Shown here in pieces: positions 17,162-26,584 of a DNA stretch of 64,000 nucleotides; the stretch's first letter is position 1; each line of letters begins with the position of its first letter. The translations under genes were made by a program, and so were the position numbers. This DNA comes from Lujinxingia vulgaris (GTDB lineage: Bacteria > Myxococcota_A > Bradymonadia > Bradymonadales > Bradymonadaceae), in contig NZ_VOSL01000013.1 of the NCBI RefSeq assembly GCF_007997005.1, positions 62,001 through 126,000 of the forward strand, written 5' to 3'. The notes under the pieces are model-generated. The model worked only from the letters and a program-made list of their open reading frames with translations, was not told the DNA's origin and searched no databases.

Positions 17162-18037
17162 TCACTCGGCATAGAGGCGCGCGATGGCTTCGCTCAACCG
17201 CGCGTCGTCGGCCATCGTTTTATGCAGGCGCGCCAGCAGGCTCTCCAGCCCGCTTGTGCCTTCGACCTGCACCGGTTCGATGAGGTCGACCGCGCTCTGC
17301 GCCATCACGTCGAGGTTGAGGTAGGAGGCCGTCGAGATCGCATCCAACGTCAGCCCCTCCTCGACGAGCAGACGCATCAGAGCTTCGGGCTGGGAGTAAA
17401 GATCCAGGTCATTGGCGTGCAGCACCGGGCGACGCAGCCGATGCTCGCCGGCGCTGGCGACGAGCAAAAGCTGCGGACCAAACTCGGCATCGTCCGGGAG
17501 GCGCACGCACCACTGACCCGCGCGGTCGCTCACCGTCTCGATCAGCGGCTCGCCAACCGGCTCGCCGCGTGCATCGCCCTCATAGAGCGCGACGCGGGCG
17601 TCGGCCACCGGGAGCTCCCCCTCCAGCGGGGCAGCGTGCGCGGAGGGGATCAGGAGTTCGAGGAGGTCGGAGTGACGGGCAAACTTACCCTGCGGAGCAA
17701 GCACCAACCCTCGGAGGATGCGCGGATGCGACTCGGCGCGGGCCTCCTCCTCGGTGGCGCCCACACATTCGGCCGGGGGGGCCTGCTCGCTCAACGACTC
17801 GGCGCCCTCCAGCAGCAGATCTTCGTCGAAGGCGAAACCGCCCTGCCCTTCTTCGGCCTCGGGCATCAAAAGATCATCGCCGGATGCCTCTTCACCCGAG
17901 GTCGGAGAAGTCTCTTCGACGGGCGCATCAGCAGAACGATCGCAGGCGACAAGCAGGAGCAACGCCATCATCAGCCCCAGCCGACGTGGCTTCACGCTCC
18001 GTAAGACCGCACTGGCATGCCGCTGAACCACAGACAT
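17162..18037 (-). CDS. Predicted lipoprotein of unknown function
   Basis: 291 aa. The signal peptide has a basic N-terminus and a hydrophobic stretch ending in LLLVAC, a good lipobox, so the mature protein starts at Cys32. An acidic Glu/Asp/Ser-rich linker follows. The middle (about 105-200) looks like a carboxypeptidase-regulatory or SdrD-like beta sandwich: VADARVALYEGD, then DRAGQWCVRLPDD. The C-terminus is helical with no known motif. It is 32 bases downstream of the thymidine phosphorylase gene on the same strand and may be cotranscribed, but a metabolic link is not apparent. Confidence 0.8.
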   Translation of the reverse strand: MSVVQRHASAVLRSVKPRRLGLMMALLLLVACDRSADAPVEETSPTSGEEASGDDLLMPEAEEGQGGFAFDEDLLLEGAESLSEQAPPAECVGATEEEARAESHPRILRGLVLAPQGKFARHSDLLELLIPSAHAAPLEGELPVADARVALYEGDARGEPVGEPLIETVSDRAGQWCVRLPDDAEFGPQLLLVASAGEHRLRRPVLHANDLDLYSQPEALMRLLVEEGLTLDAISTASYLNLDVMAQSAVDLIEPVQVEGTSGLESLLARLHKTMADDARLSEAIARLYAE

Positions 18038-18069
18038 CTCGACCTCAATTCACCTTTACCTTCAACAAC

Positions 18070-19374
18070 TTAGCTAAGCCTGTCGAGAACCAGCGGCGGC
18101 ACCTCGGTGGGAGCCTCGCCAATCACGATGGCCTCGCGCAGCATCGTTTTGACCTTATCGAGCTCGCGATCGTCGTTGTAATGGATGGTGACCACCGGTT
18201 GCCCGGGCTCGACCTTGTCGCCGCGTTTGGCGTTCATCACCAGACCGACGGCCGGGTCGATGGTGTCTTCTTTGCGGCGGCGTCCGGCGCCGAGCTCCAT
18301 CGCCGCGATGCCGACCGACTCGGCCTGAATGCGGTTGATGTGACCGCCCTCCCAGGCTTCGAGCACCGTGGTGTGCTTTGCGGTCGGCAACTTCGAGGTG
18401 TCGGCGCAGACCGAGGCGTCGCCGCCCTGGGCCTCGATGATCTTCTCAAAGACGCTCAGCGCGCTACCGTCGCGAAGGAGCTCCAGCAGGCGGCGCTTGG
18501 TCTGATCGCGATCGGTGACGCTGCCGGCCACGTCGAGCATCTCGGTGACGAGCTCGATCGTGATCTCGGTCAGATCTTCGGGGCCTTCGCCGCGCAGCGT
18601 CTCAATGCTCTCGATGACCTCCAGGCTGTTGCCGATGGTCAGGCCCAGGGGCTGATCCATGTCGGTGATAAGCGCGCGCACCGGGCGGTTCATCGCTTTG
18701 CCGATGCCGATCATCGTCTGCGCGAGCTCACGGGCGCGGTCGATGTGCTTCATAAAGGCACCGGAGCCGACCTTCACATCGAGGATGAGCGCGTCGATGC
18801 CCTCGGCGAGTTTTTTGCTCATGATGGAGCTGGCGATGAGTGGGATGCACTCGACGGTCGCGGTGACATCGCGCAGCGCGTAGATCTTTTTGTCAGCCGG
18901 AGCGACCTCGCCGGTCTGGCCGATGAGCCCCAGCCCCAGGGTGTCGACCAGATCGATGAAGCGCTCGACGCTCTGGTTGACGTTAAAGCCGGGGATGCTC
19001 TCGAGTTTGTCGAGCGTGCCGCCGGTATGCCCAAGGCCACGGCCGGAGATCATGGGCACCTTAAGCCCGGCGGCTACCGCCAGCGGCGCGAGGATCAGCG
19101 AGACCTTATCGCCCACCCCGCCGGTGGAGTGCTTGTCGACTTTGGCGCCGGTGATGCTGGAGAGATCAAGGACCTGACCGGAGTGCAACATCGCCTCGGT
19201 CCAGGCCGAGAGCTCCTTTGAGGTCATCGACTTAAAGTAGACCGCCATCAGAAACGCCGACATCTGGTAATCGGGCAGCTCTCCGGTGGTGTAGGCGTCG
19301 ATCAGACGCTTGAGCTCTTGCTCGCTCAGCTCCCCACCCTGACGTTTCTTGCGGATCAACTCGACAAAGCGCAT
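18070..19374 (-). CDS. Pyrimidine-nucleoside / thymidine phosphorylase
   Basis: 434 aa cytosolic enzyme that splits (deoxy)pyrimidine nucleosides with phosphate in nucleotide salvage. The start MRFVELIRKKRQGGELS, the phosphate-binding block KVDKHSTGGVGDKVSL and the MISGRGLGHTGGTLDKLE signature are diagnostic for the Pdp/DeoA family. The C-terminal domain has VVTIHYND. Both thymidine- and broad pyrimidine-specific members fit. A GTG 51 bases upstream is possible, but the family start and the GAGGG ahead of 19374 favour this ATG. Confidence 0.94.
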   Translation of the reverse strand: MRFVELIRKKRQGGELSEQELKRLIDAYTTGELPDYQMSAFLMAVYFKSMTSKELSAWTEAMLHSGQVLDLSSITGAKVDKHSTGGVGDKVSLILAPLAVAAGLKVPMISGRGLGHTGGTLDKLESIPGFNVNQSVERFIDLVDTLGLGLIGQTGEVAPADKKIYALRDVTATVECIPLIASSIMSKKLAEGIDALILDVKVGSGAFMKHIDRARELAQTMIGIGKAMNRPVRALITDMDQPLGLTIGNSLEVIESIETLRGEGPEDLTEITIELVTEMLDVAGSVTDRDQTKRRLLELLRDGSALSVFEKIIEAQGGDASVCADTSKLPTAKHTTVLEAWEGGHINRIQAESVGIAAMELGAGRRRKEDTIDPAVGLVMNAKRGDKVEPGQPVVTIHYNDDRELDKVKTMLREAIVIGEAPTEVPPLVLDRLS

Positions 19375-19693
19375 GGCCTCCCTCGGCGTTGGCGTCGTTA
19401 AAGACGGCCCGCTCACTGTGAGCACCGGGCCGGACCGGTCAATCTAGTGGGGGGGGATAAGGCTGGCAAGCATGCTCGCTGACGCGGCGGACGCAAGGCC
19501 CCGGACATCGCGATCGCGCAGGTTTTACGGGAACTTCTCGCAGATCAGGCTGCGTGCATGCCGCGAGCTGCTTGACGATCATCATCGGCTGCTTAGGTTG
19601 CTTGACCGCAAGAGGCTACTCCGGAGAGCCCGGCACTTTGACTTATGACGTCGTTCTAACGAACTCAGTTGTAACTTCAAAAGGAGGTATTCG
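19375..19693. other. Divergent intergenic region, thymidine phosphorylase / hsp20
   Basis: 319 bases that must contain promoters in both directions. I see no sigma32-like or CIRCE sequence. A short inverted repeat GTTC-N4-GAAC lies at 19653-19664, about 30 bases before the first hsp20 start, and AAGGAGG at 19680 is its ribosome site. Confidence 0.45.
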
Positions 19694-20143
19694 ATGAGTA
19701 CTTCGCCGTGGTTTGACGATCCCTACCAGCTCTTTCGCCAGGAGCTCCGCTCGATGATGGGCGAGCCCTCGGTCTTTCCCTACCAGCGCCGTGATAGGCA
19801 GGCAGCCAGCCGCCGCACCATGGGCGTCTTCCCCCCGGTCAACATCTACGATAACGGCGACGCGTTTATGATCCGCGCGGAGATGCCGGGCATCGATCGC
19901 GACTCACTCGACGTGAGCTCCAAAGCCGATCAGGTGGTGATCCGCGGCGAGCGCAACCTGGAGCGCATGGACGATGCTGATGTGCATCGACGCGAACGTG
20001 ACGCCGGACAGTTCCGCCGCGCGATCACGCTGCCTCAGCCCATTGATGTCTCGAAGGTCGAAGCGACCTACACCCACGGGATCCTGGAGATCATCGCGCC
20101 GCGCAAAGAAGACGCGCGCCCGCGACGCATCACCATCAAGTGA
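19694..20143 (+). CDS. Hsp20/alpha-crystallin small heat-shock protein
   Basis: 149 aa ATP-independent holdase chaperone of the cytoplasm. The alpha-crystallin domain spans residues about 45-145: VNIYDNGDAFMIRAEMPGI, VVIRGERN, RRAITLPQPIDVSKVEATYTHGILEI, and a C-terminal R-I-T-I close to the I-x-I anchoring motif. A strong AAAAGGAGG ribosome site precedes the start. It is 69 bases upstream of a second, divergent Hsp20 gene; the two are likely one operon ending at the terminator at 20695. Confidence 0.95.
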   Translation: MSTSPWFDDPYQLFRQELRSMMGEPSVFPYQRRDRQAASRRTMGVFPPVNIYDNGDAFMIRAEMPGIDRDSLDVSSKADQVVIRGERNLERMDDADVHRRERDAGQFRRAITLPQPIDVSKVEATYTHGILEIIAPRKEDARPRRITIK

Positions 20144-20212
20144 TCCCCTTCTCATCAAGGCTGAGCACACACTTACGCGCTGTATCACCCGACTTTTTCA
20201 GGGAGGACGATG

Positions 20213-20656
20213 ATGGCCCGTACATCCAAGAGCACCTCGAGCTCCAATGGCAACACGCAGAGCACCAGCCAGGAGATCGCCGTTCACCATAAAGAAGAAC
20301 TTCAGGAGGCCGAAGGCACTCGCGAGGGCACCTACTTTCGGCCCAACGTCGACATCTACGAGACCTCCAAAGCGTTGACGCTTGTGGCCGATGTGCCCGG
20401 CACCGCTGCGGAAGATTTTGAGATCGACCTTCGCGACAACCTGCTCACCATCGTGGGGAGCGTGCGCGAGGTCGACCCGGGCTGGCAGCCCCTCTACTCG
20501 GAGTATCGGGTGGGGCATTTCATGCGGCAGTTCCGCGTGGGCCAGCAGATCGATCAGACGAAGATCAGCGCCGAGATCACCGACGGTGTGCTCAAGCTGA
20601 CGCTTCCGAAGGCTGAGAGCGCCAAACCGCGTAAGATCGACGTACGCACGGCGTGA
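20213..20656 (+). CDS. Hsp20/alpha-crystallin small heat-shock protein, second copy
   Basis: 147 aa. The N-terminus is Ser/Thr/Asn-rich and differs fully from the first copy. The alpha-crystallin domain starts at RPNVDIYETSKALTLVADVPG and includes DNLLTIVGSV, FMRQFRVGQQIDQTKISAEI, DGVLKLTLPK. Two adjacent ATGs exist (20210 and 20213); GGGAGG at 20201-20206 is best spaced for 20213. Paired small heat-shock proteins often form hetero-oligomers, as with IbpA/IbpB, but that is not shown by sequence. Confidence 0.94.
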   Translation: MARTSKSTSSSNGNTQSTSQEIAVHHKEELQEAEGTREGTYFRPNVDIYETSKALTLVADVPGTAAEDFEIDLRDNLLTIVGSVREVDPGWQPLYSEYRVGHFMRQFRVGQQIDQTKISAEITDGVLKLTLPKAESAKPRKIDVRTA

Positions 20657-20694
20657 TCCAGGAGCAGCACTGCACCTCCTCCATGGTGCGCAGG

Positions 20695-20738
20695 AGAGAG
20701 CCCGGGCTGTCGCAAGCAACCCGGGCTCTCCGTTTTTT
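20695..20738 (+). terminator. Terminator of the hsp20 pair
   Basis: GAGAGCCCGGG (20696-20706) pairs perfectly with CCCGGGCTCTC (20720-20730), 13-base loop, followed by CG and T6. It ends the two-gene hsp20 unit. Confidence 0.9.
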
Positions 20739-20850
20739 GGGGCCGGTGCGGCGATGGCCATCGCCTGGAGAATCTGCGAGACTTGCCCTTTGACCAGCCC
20801 GGGGCAGCAGCACGTCCCGCTGCAGCACGAACTCTGGACGGAGGTAAAGG

Positions 20851-22167
20851 GTGACGTCTCGCACACTGATCACAAGCAGCCGCCTGATCTTCTACGCACT
20901 GGCGACCTCGCTGCTCACGCTCAACGGCTGCAGCTGCCACGACGAAGATGACTACTTCTGGGAGTTCGAAGAACCGCCGATGGAAGCCTCCATCGATGTG
21001 GGGCTTCCCCCCGAAGATGCCGGCGAGCCAGATGAGGGCTTTGTGCCGGTCGATGTGGGTGGTGAGCCCGAAGACCCGGAAGATTGGGACTGGGCGTTTC
21101 CCGACCCGGAGATCGAGCCGGATCCGCCGGAGTGGGAGGAGACGGAGTGGCGCAGTGAGGTGGTCGCCGAGGGGCTACCGAGATCGTTCGCGCTCAACGA
21201 TCGCACCAGCGTGGTCGTCGACCGCCAGGGCACGGTGTGGCTGGGGTACCATCGCTGCGCCGATCGTTTCTGCGCTGACCCGGAGCTCGTGGTGGCGCGC
21301 CGCCCGGTGGGTGGGTCGTGGAGTTACGAGACCATTGACCGTCACGAGGGGCTCTTTGGTCTCTCGGTGATCCACGCCGATGAACCGCTGGCCGTCTACC
21401 TCGACGCTCCCGACCAGAGCCTGGCCCTGGCCCAGCGTCGTGCCGAGGGCGGCTGGCTCATCGATCGCGTCGCCGAGGGGCGTGTGAGCGCGGCCGATGG
21501 GTTTGATATCACCCACGACCGGGCGCGCTTTTATTTGAGCTATGCGCAGCAGGGCGAAGATCGTGTGGAGTTTTATACCTACAACACTGCCAGTCCCACC
21601 CCGCTGTGGCGACGCCTGCGCGACCTTTCGCCGGCGACCTCCGCAGCCTTTGATGAAGGCTTGAAAGCGGGCAACGCGCTGGATTTCTACCTGATCCACC
21701 GTGGGATGGGCGCGAACTTCCAGATCTCGCGCTATGATGTCGGCCAGGATGCCTGGACCACCTCCCAGCGGGACTACACCACCCAGGTGAGCGCGCTGGT
21801 CTACCGTCAGAACGGGCAGCTCTGCGTCAGCGGCTCCGGCGATCGCGGGCTGGTGATCGACTGCGGCGATTTTGAAGATCCTCTCTCGCAGCGTCAGTTC
21901 TTCAACAACGGCCAGACCTATTACCTCTCCTCCATGGTCGAAGCGCGCGATCAGACGCTCTTTGTGGCGTACCACCTGGCCAATGAGCAGGATCTTCGCA
22001 TCGCCCGAAGCAACGAAGATCGCTGGCAATGGCGCTCCGAGCGGGTCTTTCAGGGTCCGACCTTTGGCGTCTCCACCGCGATCGATCACCGCGACTACGT
22101 GTTGGTTTCGTATTACTACTGCCCGGGCGACACCTGTGAGGTGCGCCTGATGGAGCGCGTGCCTTAA
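20851..22167 (+). CDS. Acidic-linker lipoprotein of unknown function
   Basis: 438 aa. A GTG start follows a GGAGGTAAAGG ribosome site. The signal peptide ends in LTLNGC (lipobox, Cys27). Residues about 30-95 are an extreme Asp/Glu/Pro linker, as often seen between the lipid anchor and folded domain in Myxococcota-like surface lipoproteins. The rest is beta-rich with repeating segments (VVVDRQGTVWLGYHR, DITHDRARFYLSY, VEARDQTLFVAYH, AIDHRDYVLVSYYY) that suggest a beta-propeller-like fold. No catalytic motif is seen. Confidence 0.82.
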   Translation: MTSRTLITSSRLIFYALATSLLTLNGCSCHDEDDYFWEFEEPPMEASIDVGLPPEDAGEPDEGFVPVDVGGEPEDPEDWDWAFPDPEIEPDPPEWEETEWRSEVVAEGLPRSFALNDRTSVVVDRQGTVWLGYHRCADRFCADPELVVARRPVGGSWSYETIDRHEGLFGLSVIHADEPLAVYLDAPDQSLALAQRRAEGGWLIDRVAEGRVSAADGFDITHDRARFYLSYAQQGEDRVEFYTYNTASPTPLWRRLRDLSPATSAAFDEGLKAGNALDFYLIHRGMGANFQISRYDVGQDAWTTSQRDYTTQVSALVYRQNGQLCVSGSGDRGLVIDCGDFEDPLSQRQFFNNGQTYYLSSMVEARDQTLFVAYHLANEQDLRIARSNEDRWQWRSERVFQGPTFGVSTAIDHRDYVLVSYYYCPGDTCEVRLMERVP

Positions 22168-22169
22168 CC

Positions 22170-23489
22170 TTGGAACCTTCCACCGCACTCGATTTTGGGA
22201 TGGTGCGCGCCGTCGCGGTAAGTCTGGCGCTGGGCGGCATCATCGGTCTGGAGCGCCAGAGTCACCGGGAGCCCGAGAGCCCGCTGGGGAGCGTGGGGGT
22301 GCGCACCTTTGCGCTGAGCTCTCTGCTGGGCACGGTCTCGGTGATCGCGCAGAACATCCTGCCGGGGCTGCCCTATGTGGTGGGGCTGGGCTATTTCGCG
22401 CTGCTCGTGGCGTTTTTCTGGCATGAGCGCCGCGCCACCGAGCATGAGGTGGGCATCACCACGCAGATCTCAGCGATGGTGGTCTTTGTGCTCGGCGTGC
22501 TGGTGCCGAGCATGCCGATGGTGGCCGCGTCGATCGCGGTGATCGTGGCCATTGTGCTCTCGCTCAAGCGCCACACCACAACCTTTGTGCATCTGCTCAC
22601 GCCGGCGGAGATCGTCTCCACGATGAAGTTCTTGCTGGTGACGGTGGTGCTCTTGCCGCTCTTGCCCGACCTGCCGGTGGACCCCTGGGGGATCTATAAC
22701 CTGCGCGAGATCTGGCTATTGGTGGTGCTGATCAGCGGGATCAGCTTTCTGGGGTATTTTGCGATTCGTTTTCTGGGGACAAGCCGCGGACTGGTGCTCA
22801 CCGGGGTGCTCGGCGGGATGGCGTCGAGCACGGCGGTGGCGCTGGCGATGTCGCGCCAGGTGCATCAGAACCCGCGCTCGCGCACGGTGCTCCTCTCGGC
22901 GGCGTTTGCGATCATGCTGGCCAACGCCTTTATGTTTGCGCGGGTGACCGTGGCGGTGGCGGTGGTCAACCTGGAGCTGGTCAAGACGCTGTGGCTGCCT
23001 TTTGTGCTGATGGCGATCCCGGGCTCGGTGGTCGCCGGGCTGCTCTGGGTGACGCTGGTCAGCCATGTGCGCGACCGCCCCGAGGGACGCGATGAGCCGG
23101 CGACGCTGGATGAGGGGATGACGCTGGAGATCCGCAACCCCTTTGAGCTTGTGCCCGCGCTGAAGTTCGCGCTCCTGCTCGTCGTGATCATCGGCGTGGC
23201 CAAGGGTCTGGGGCAGCTCTACGGCTCGCAGGTGATCTACCTCACCGCGATCTTCGGTGGTCTGGCCGAGACCAACGCCATCAGCCTGGCGGTGGCGCGG
23301 ATGGAGGCCGGCGGCGAATTGAGCGCGGCGCTGGCCACGCAGGCCATTGTCATTGCGATCCTGACCAACAGCCTGGTCAAGGCGATCATGAGCGCCATCA
23401 TCGGCTCGCGTCGCCTGGGCGCCTATGTGGCGATGGGGCTTGCGCCGATCATGGCGGTCGGCCTGCTGGCGGCGTTTTTGCTGCTCTGA
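22170..23489 (+). CDS. MgtC/SapB family membrane protein with DUF4010 domain
   Basis: Up to 439 aa integral inner-membrane protein with about ten hydrophobic helices. The N-terminal third has the MgtC/SapB signature LALGGIIGLERQ, then VGVRTFALSSLLG. The C-terminal two thirds are DUF4010-like, with GLVLTGVLGGMASSTAVALAMS and GLAETNAISLAVARM. Full-length family members are common in Proteobacteria; the transported or sensed substrate is unknown. The frame begins with TTG at 22170, two bases after the lipoprotein gene. ATG at 22200 would also fit the family start and neither has a clear ribosome site, so the N-terminus is uncertain. Its stop is one base from the convergent DsbA-like gene. Confidence 0.88.
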   Translation: MEPSTALDFGMVRAVAVSLALGGIIGLERQSHREPESPLGSVGVRTFALSSLLGTVSVIAQNILPGLPYVVGLGYFALLVAFFWHERRATEHEVGITTQISAMVVFVLGVLVPSMPMVAASIAVIVAIVLSLKRHTTTFVHLLTPAEIVSTMKFLLVTVVLLPLLPDLPVDPWGIYNLREIWLLVVLISGISFLGYFAIRFLGTSRGLVLTGVLGGMASSTAVALAMSRQVHQNPRSRTVLLSAAFAIMLANAFMFARVTVAVAVVNLELVKTLWLPFVLMAIPGSVVAGLLWVTLVSHVRDRPEGRDEPATLDEGMTLEIRNPFELVPALKFALLLVVIIGVAKGLGQLYGSQVIYLTAIFGGLAETNAISLAVARMEAGGELSAALATQAIVIAILTNSLVKAIMSAIIGSRRLGAYVAMGLAPIMAVGLLAAFLLL

Positions 23490-23490
23490 T

Positions 23491-24906
23491 TCAGCGCGCG
23501 CCGGGCTGCTGCTCGGCGGCGTTGAGGATGGCCTCGTAGAGCTCCTGCCCGGAGATGTTGCGCACCTGCGCGACTCGCTCGGCGATGGCGGCCTTTTCAT
23601 CGATCTGGCGCTCGACCTCTTCGAGTGGCGCCAGCCCGACCACGCGTTGACCGTTGATGAAGGTGGTGGGGATGCCCACCACATCGAGCTCCAGCGCCAG
23701 GCGCTGGTCGGCGTCGAGGCGCGCGCGGCTCGCCACAGCGTTGACCCCGTCGGGGTCGACGCCCAGCTCCCGAAGTTTGTCGTCGATGCGTTCGAGCAGC
23801 TTCGGGCCCTCTGACCAGGCGTCTTCGGGGAGCTCGGCCATCCAGCTCAAGAAGCGCTGACCGCGGGCGGCGTCATCGCGTGAAGCCGCCGCAAGCGCGC
23901 GGTGGGCGAAGGCCAGCACCTCATCGTCACTGTGCGGAAGTTGAAAGGTCACCAGGCGCACGCGCTGCGGGTCAGCGGACTGAAGCTCGACCAGGCGGCG
24001 GTGCATCTCAACGCTGGGCTCGGAGCCCAGGCTGTGAAAGTGCGCGATCTGCACCAGGGCGGTCTCGTCGTCGCCGAGCACCGGGCGGCCGGGCTGGTAC
24101 ACGGGCACGCGGGCGATGCGTGCCTGTGCGCTTTCTTGCTCGGCTTGAGCGGCCTGGGCTTGCCTTGAGCGTGGCAGGAGCGCGCGAACGCTGTGCGCGT
24201 AGACCTCCTCACGCTTCATCTCGCCATCGTCTACCGCGCCTTGGGTGGCCTCCCCAACGTCGTAGATCGCGCGCATATAAACCGCCGGCGGTTGTGCGCC
24301 GGGGATGTAGCCCCCGTTGATGTAGACGGCGGGCACCGCGTTGAGACCCAACTCCTCGGCCAGAGCCTCATCGCGCGCGATGCGCTCTGCGATCTCGGGA
24401 CGTTCCAGATCGCGCTCAAAGCGCTGCACATCCAACTCGAGCTCGGTGGCCATGCCTCGAAGCACGGCGCGCGGGTCCGCATCGCGAAGCTCGGCGGCGC
24501 GATCGAAAAGGAGGTCGTGCATCTCCCAGAACTTGCCCTGCTCGCGGGCCGCCTCGCTGGCGTGCGCCAGCAGGCGGGCGTGGGGATGGGAGTCCAGCGG
24601 CACGTGCTTGAAGACGATCCGCGCACGCCCCTCGGGCTGCTCGGCCATCACCTGGTCCAGCGTGGCGGCGAGCCGTCCGCAGAAGGGGCATTGGAAGTCG
24701 CCAAAGACCACGACGGTCACCCAGGCGTCGGGCGCGCCGCGCACGGGGCTCTCGCCCACGGGTAAGAGCTCGCTGTCCACCATCTCGATGGTCGGGCGCT
24801 CGGCGGCGCTTTGCTCCTGAACGTCGGCAGGTTGCGTGGTGCCACATGCCGCCAGCGTCAACGCGAGCGCCAGAAGGCCGCCCTTGAGTTCTAACCCACC
24901 TCGCAT
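23491..24906 (-). CDS. Lipoprotein with two DsbA-like thioredoxin domains, the second lacking cysteines
   Basis: 471 aa. The signal peptide ends in LTLAAC (lipobox Cys21). Domain 1 (about 45-225) has FGDFQCPFCG with CPFC at 73-76 and cis-Pro region NAVPAVYINGG. Domain 2 (about 265-440) keeps the fold, including VGIPTTFINGQRVVG, but the active-site stretch reads AHFHSLGSEPS, with no cysteine. It is probably a periplasmic thiol oxidoreductase or isomerase anchored to a membrane, with the second domain kept for substrate binding. It is last of three consecutive DsbA-like genes. AGGAG precedes the start. Confidence 0.87.
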   Translation of the reverse strand: MRGGLELKGGLLALALTLAACGTTQPADVQEQSAAERPTIEMVDSELLPVGESPVRGAPDAWVTVVVFGDFQCPFCGRLAATLDQVMAEQPEGRARIVFKHVPLDSHPHARLLAHASEAAREQGKFWEMHDLLFDRAAELRDADPRAVLRGMATELELDVQRFERDLERPEIAERIARDEALAEELGLNAVPAVYINGGYIPGAQPPAVYMRAIYDVGEATQGAVDDGEMKREEVYAHSVRALLPRSRQAQAAQAEQESAQARIARVPVYQPGRPVLGDDETALVQIAHFHSLGSEPSVEMHRRLVELQSADPQRVRLVTFQLPHSDDEVLAFAHRALAAASRDDAARGQRFLSWMAELPEDAWSEGPKLLERIDDKLRELGVDPDGVNAVASRARLDADQRLALELDVVGIPTTFINGQRVVGLAPLEEVERQIDEKAAIAERVAQVRNISGQELYEAILNAAEQQPGAR

Positions 24907-24973
24907 CTCATCTCCTGCTGTGTAGGGATCGCGACCCGCATCGGGGCCCCATCACGCGACGAGGTCGCGCGTC

Positions 24974-26398
24974 TTACTCTTCGATCGACGACAGGCGCGC
25001 TTCGACGACGCGCTCGTAGAGGGCCTCGCCCGCCAGCCCGGGCTCCTGGTCGCGCAGCTCGCGGGCGAACGCGATCTCGTCATCGATGATGGCCTCGAAG
25101 CTCTCCAGCGGCCGGGCACCGACGACAATGCGACCGTTGATGATGAACGAAGGGGTGCCGCGAACCCCGGCGGCGAGCCCGCGCTCCTGCTGGCGGGTGA
25201 CGCGTGCGGCGACCTCCTCGCTCTGCAGCGCGGAGGCAAAGGCGGCCGGGTCGAGTTGCAGCTCAGCGACGAGCTCGTCGATGAGTTCGGGGCCGAGTTC
25301 ACGCTGCCGGGCGTAGATCGCGTCGCGCATCTCCCACCCCTTGCCCTGCGCCTGGGCGGCGACGACTGCCCGGGCAGCAAGCTCGCTATGCTCATGAAAT
25401 TCAAGGGGAAAATGTTTGAACACCACGCGCAACTTCTCGCCGTAGCGCGCTTTGAGTTCGGCCATCGTGGGGACCGCTCGTCCGCAGAAGGGACATTGCA
25501 GGCTGGAGAACTCCACGATCGTCACCAGAAAGTCCTCGCCGGGTTGGTGGATGAGCTCGTCGCCCTCCACCGGCATCGCGACAAAGCTCGCGGAGGGCTC
25601 TTCGGCGCGGGCGGCTTCTTTTTGAGCCTCTTCGGCCCGGGCGCGGGCCTGCGCTCGGGCAAGCGCGACGGAGCGCGCGTAGCGCTCGGCCTGAGGCACA
25701 CCTTCGGCTTCGAGCATCGCGTGGCGCTCCAACGCCCGGGCGATGGCCGCCTCAAAGACCTCCCGGGGCTGGGCGCCGCGCACTGGCTCACCATTGATCA
25801 TGAAGGTCGGCGTGCCTTGAATGCCAAGCTGACGGGCGAGCTCCACATCGCGCTGGACGCGCGCGTCGAGCTCGGAGGGGTTGGCCAGAGCCTCGGCGTA
25901 GCGCGCTTCGTTCAGCCCGATGCGGGCGGCGAGCTGTCGGCCGGCGGCGTCGGCGCCAATCTCGGTCATGGTGCGCTGGCTGGCGTAGAGGCTGTCGACC
26001 ATTGGCCAGAAGGCCCCCTGCTCACGGGCGGCCTCGGCCGCCAGCGCGGCCGGGTGTGACTCCGGCTGAAACGAGAGGGGGAGGTGCCGGTACACGAGCT
26101 GCACCTCGTCGGGGTAGGCCTCCAGAAGCTCGACGATCGTCTGGCGAGCGCGGGCCGAGTAGGGGCATTGCAGGCTGGAGAACTCCACAATCACCACCGG
26201 GGCGTTAGGATTGCCCTGGCGGGGGCTCTGGCCAAGGGGCACCAGCTCGCTGGCCTGCCAGTCAGGCGCCGCCGGGGCTTCGGGGGTTGCCGGGGTGCCG
26301 GCGCAGCCGACCGCGAGGAGTATCGCGACCAGTGCGGCGCACAGGGCCGCGCCAGAGGTCGAGGTTTTATGCGGGTGGGAGGCGGTCGACATGCGCAT
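24974..26398 (-). CDS. Lipoprotein with two DsbA-like thioredoxin domains, CPYS and CPFC
   Basis: About 474 aa. Signal peptide with lipobox LAVGC (Cys32). Domain 1 (about 50-225) has SSLQCPYSAR, where the second active-site cysteine is Ser81, and GIQGTPTFMINGE. Domain 2 (about 275-455) has SSLQCPFCGR at 298-307 and GVRGTPSFIINGR. A charged Ala/Glu/Arg-rich helix of about 40 residues links them. A monothiol CxxS site can bind substrates but not complete oxidation, so the domains may do different jobs; this is inference. The start at 26398 is chosen for GAGAAG just upstream; ATG at 26392 is also possible and the frame is open 36 codons further. Confidence 0.87.
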   Translation of the reverse strand: MRMSTASHPHKTSTSGAALCAALVAILLAVGCAGTPATPEAPAAPDWQASELVPLGQSPRQGNPNAPVVIVEFSSLQCPYSARARQTIVELLEAYPDEVQLVYRHLPLSFQPESHPAALAAEAAREQGAFWPMVDSLYASQRTMTEIGADAAGRQLAARIGLNEARYAEALANPSELDARVQRDVELARQLGIQGTPTFMINGEPVRGAQPREVFEAAIARALERHAMLEAEGVPQAERYARSVALARAQARARAEEAQKEAARAEEPSASFVAMPVEGDELIHQPGEDFLVTIVEFSSLQCPFCGRAVPTMAELKARYGEKLRVVFKHFPLEFHEHSELAARAVVAAQAQGKGWEMRDAIYARQRELGPELIDELVAELQLDPAAFASALQSEEVAARVTRQQERGLAAGVRGTPSFIINGRIVVGARPLESFEAIIDDEIAFARELRDQEPGLAGEALYERVVEARLSSIEE

Positions 26399-26504
26399 CT
26401 TCTTCTCAGCCTGAAGGTCGGCACCTTGAGGGCGCCACGGGGTTATCATCATCTCGGCCTGTCGTAGCACGGGCGACCACGCCGGCAAAAGTCGCGTGTG
26501 CCCC

Positions 26505-26539
26505 ACAAAAAACGCCGCCTCCCTGGTGGGAGGCGGCGT
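26505..26539 (-). terminator. Terminator of the three-domain DsbA-like gene
   Basis: A 12-bp perfect stem (26512-26523 with 26528-26539) with a 4-base loop. On the minus strand it is followed by a T6 run. It lies 46 bases past the stop of the upstream gene, so the other two DsbA-like genes probably have their own promoter. Confidence 0.88.
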
Positions 26540-26584
26540 GTGTTGCGACGCGTCGGACCGCCGAAGCTTCGGCGGTCACACGGC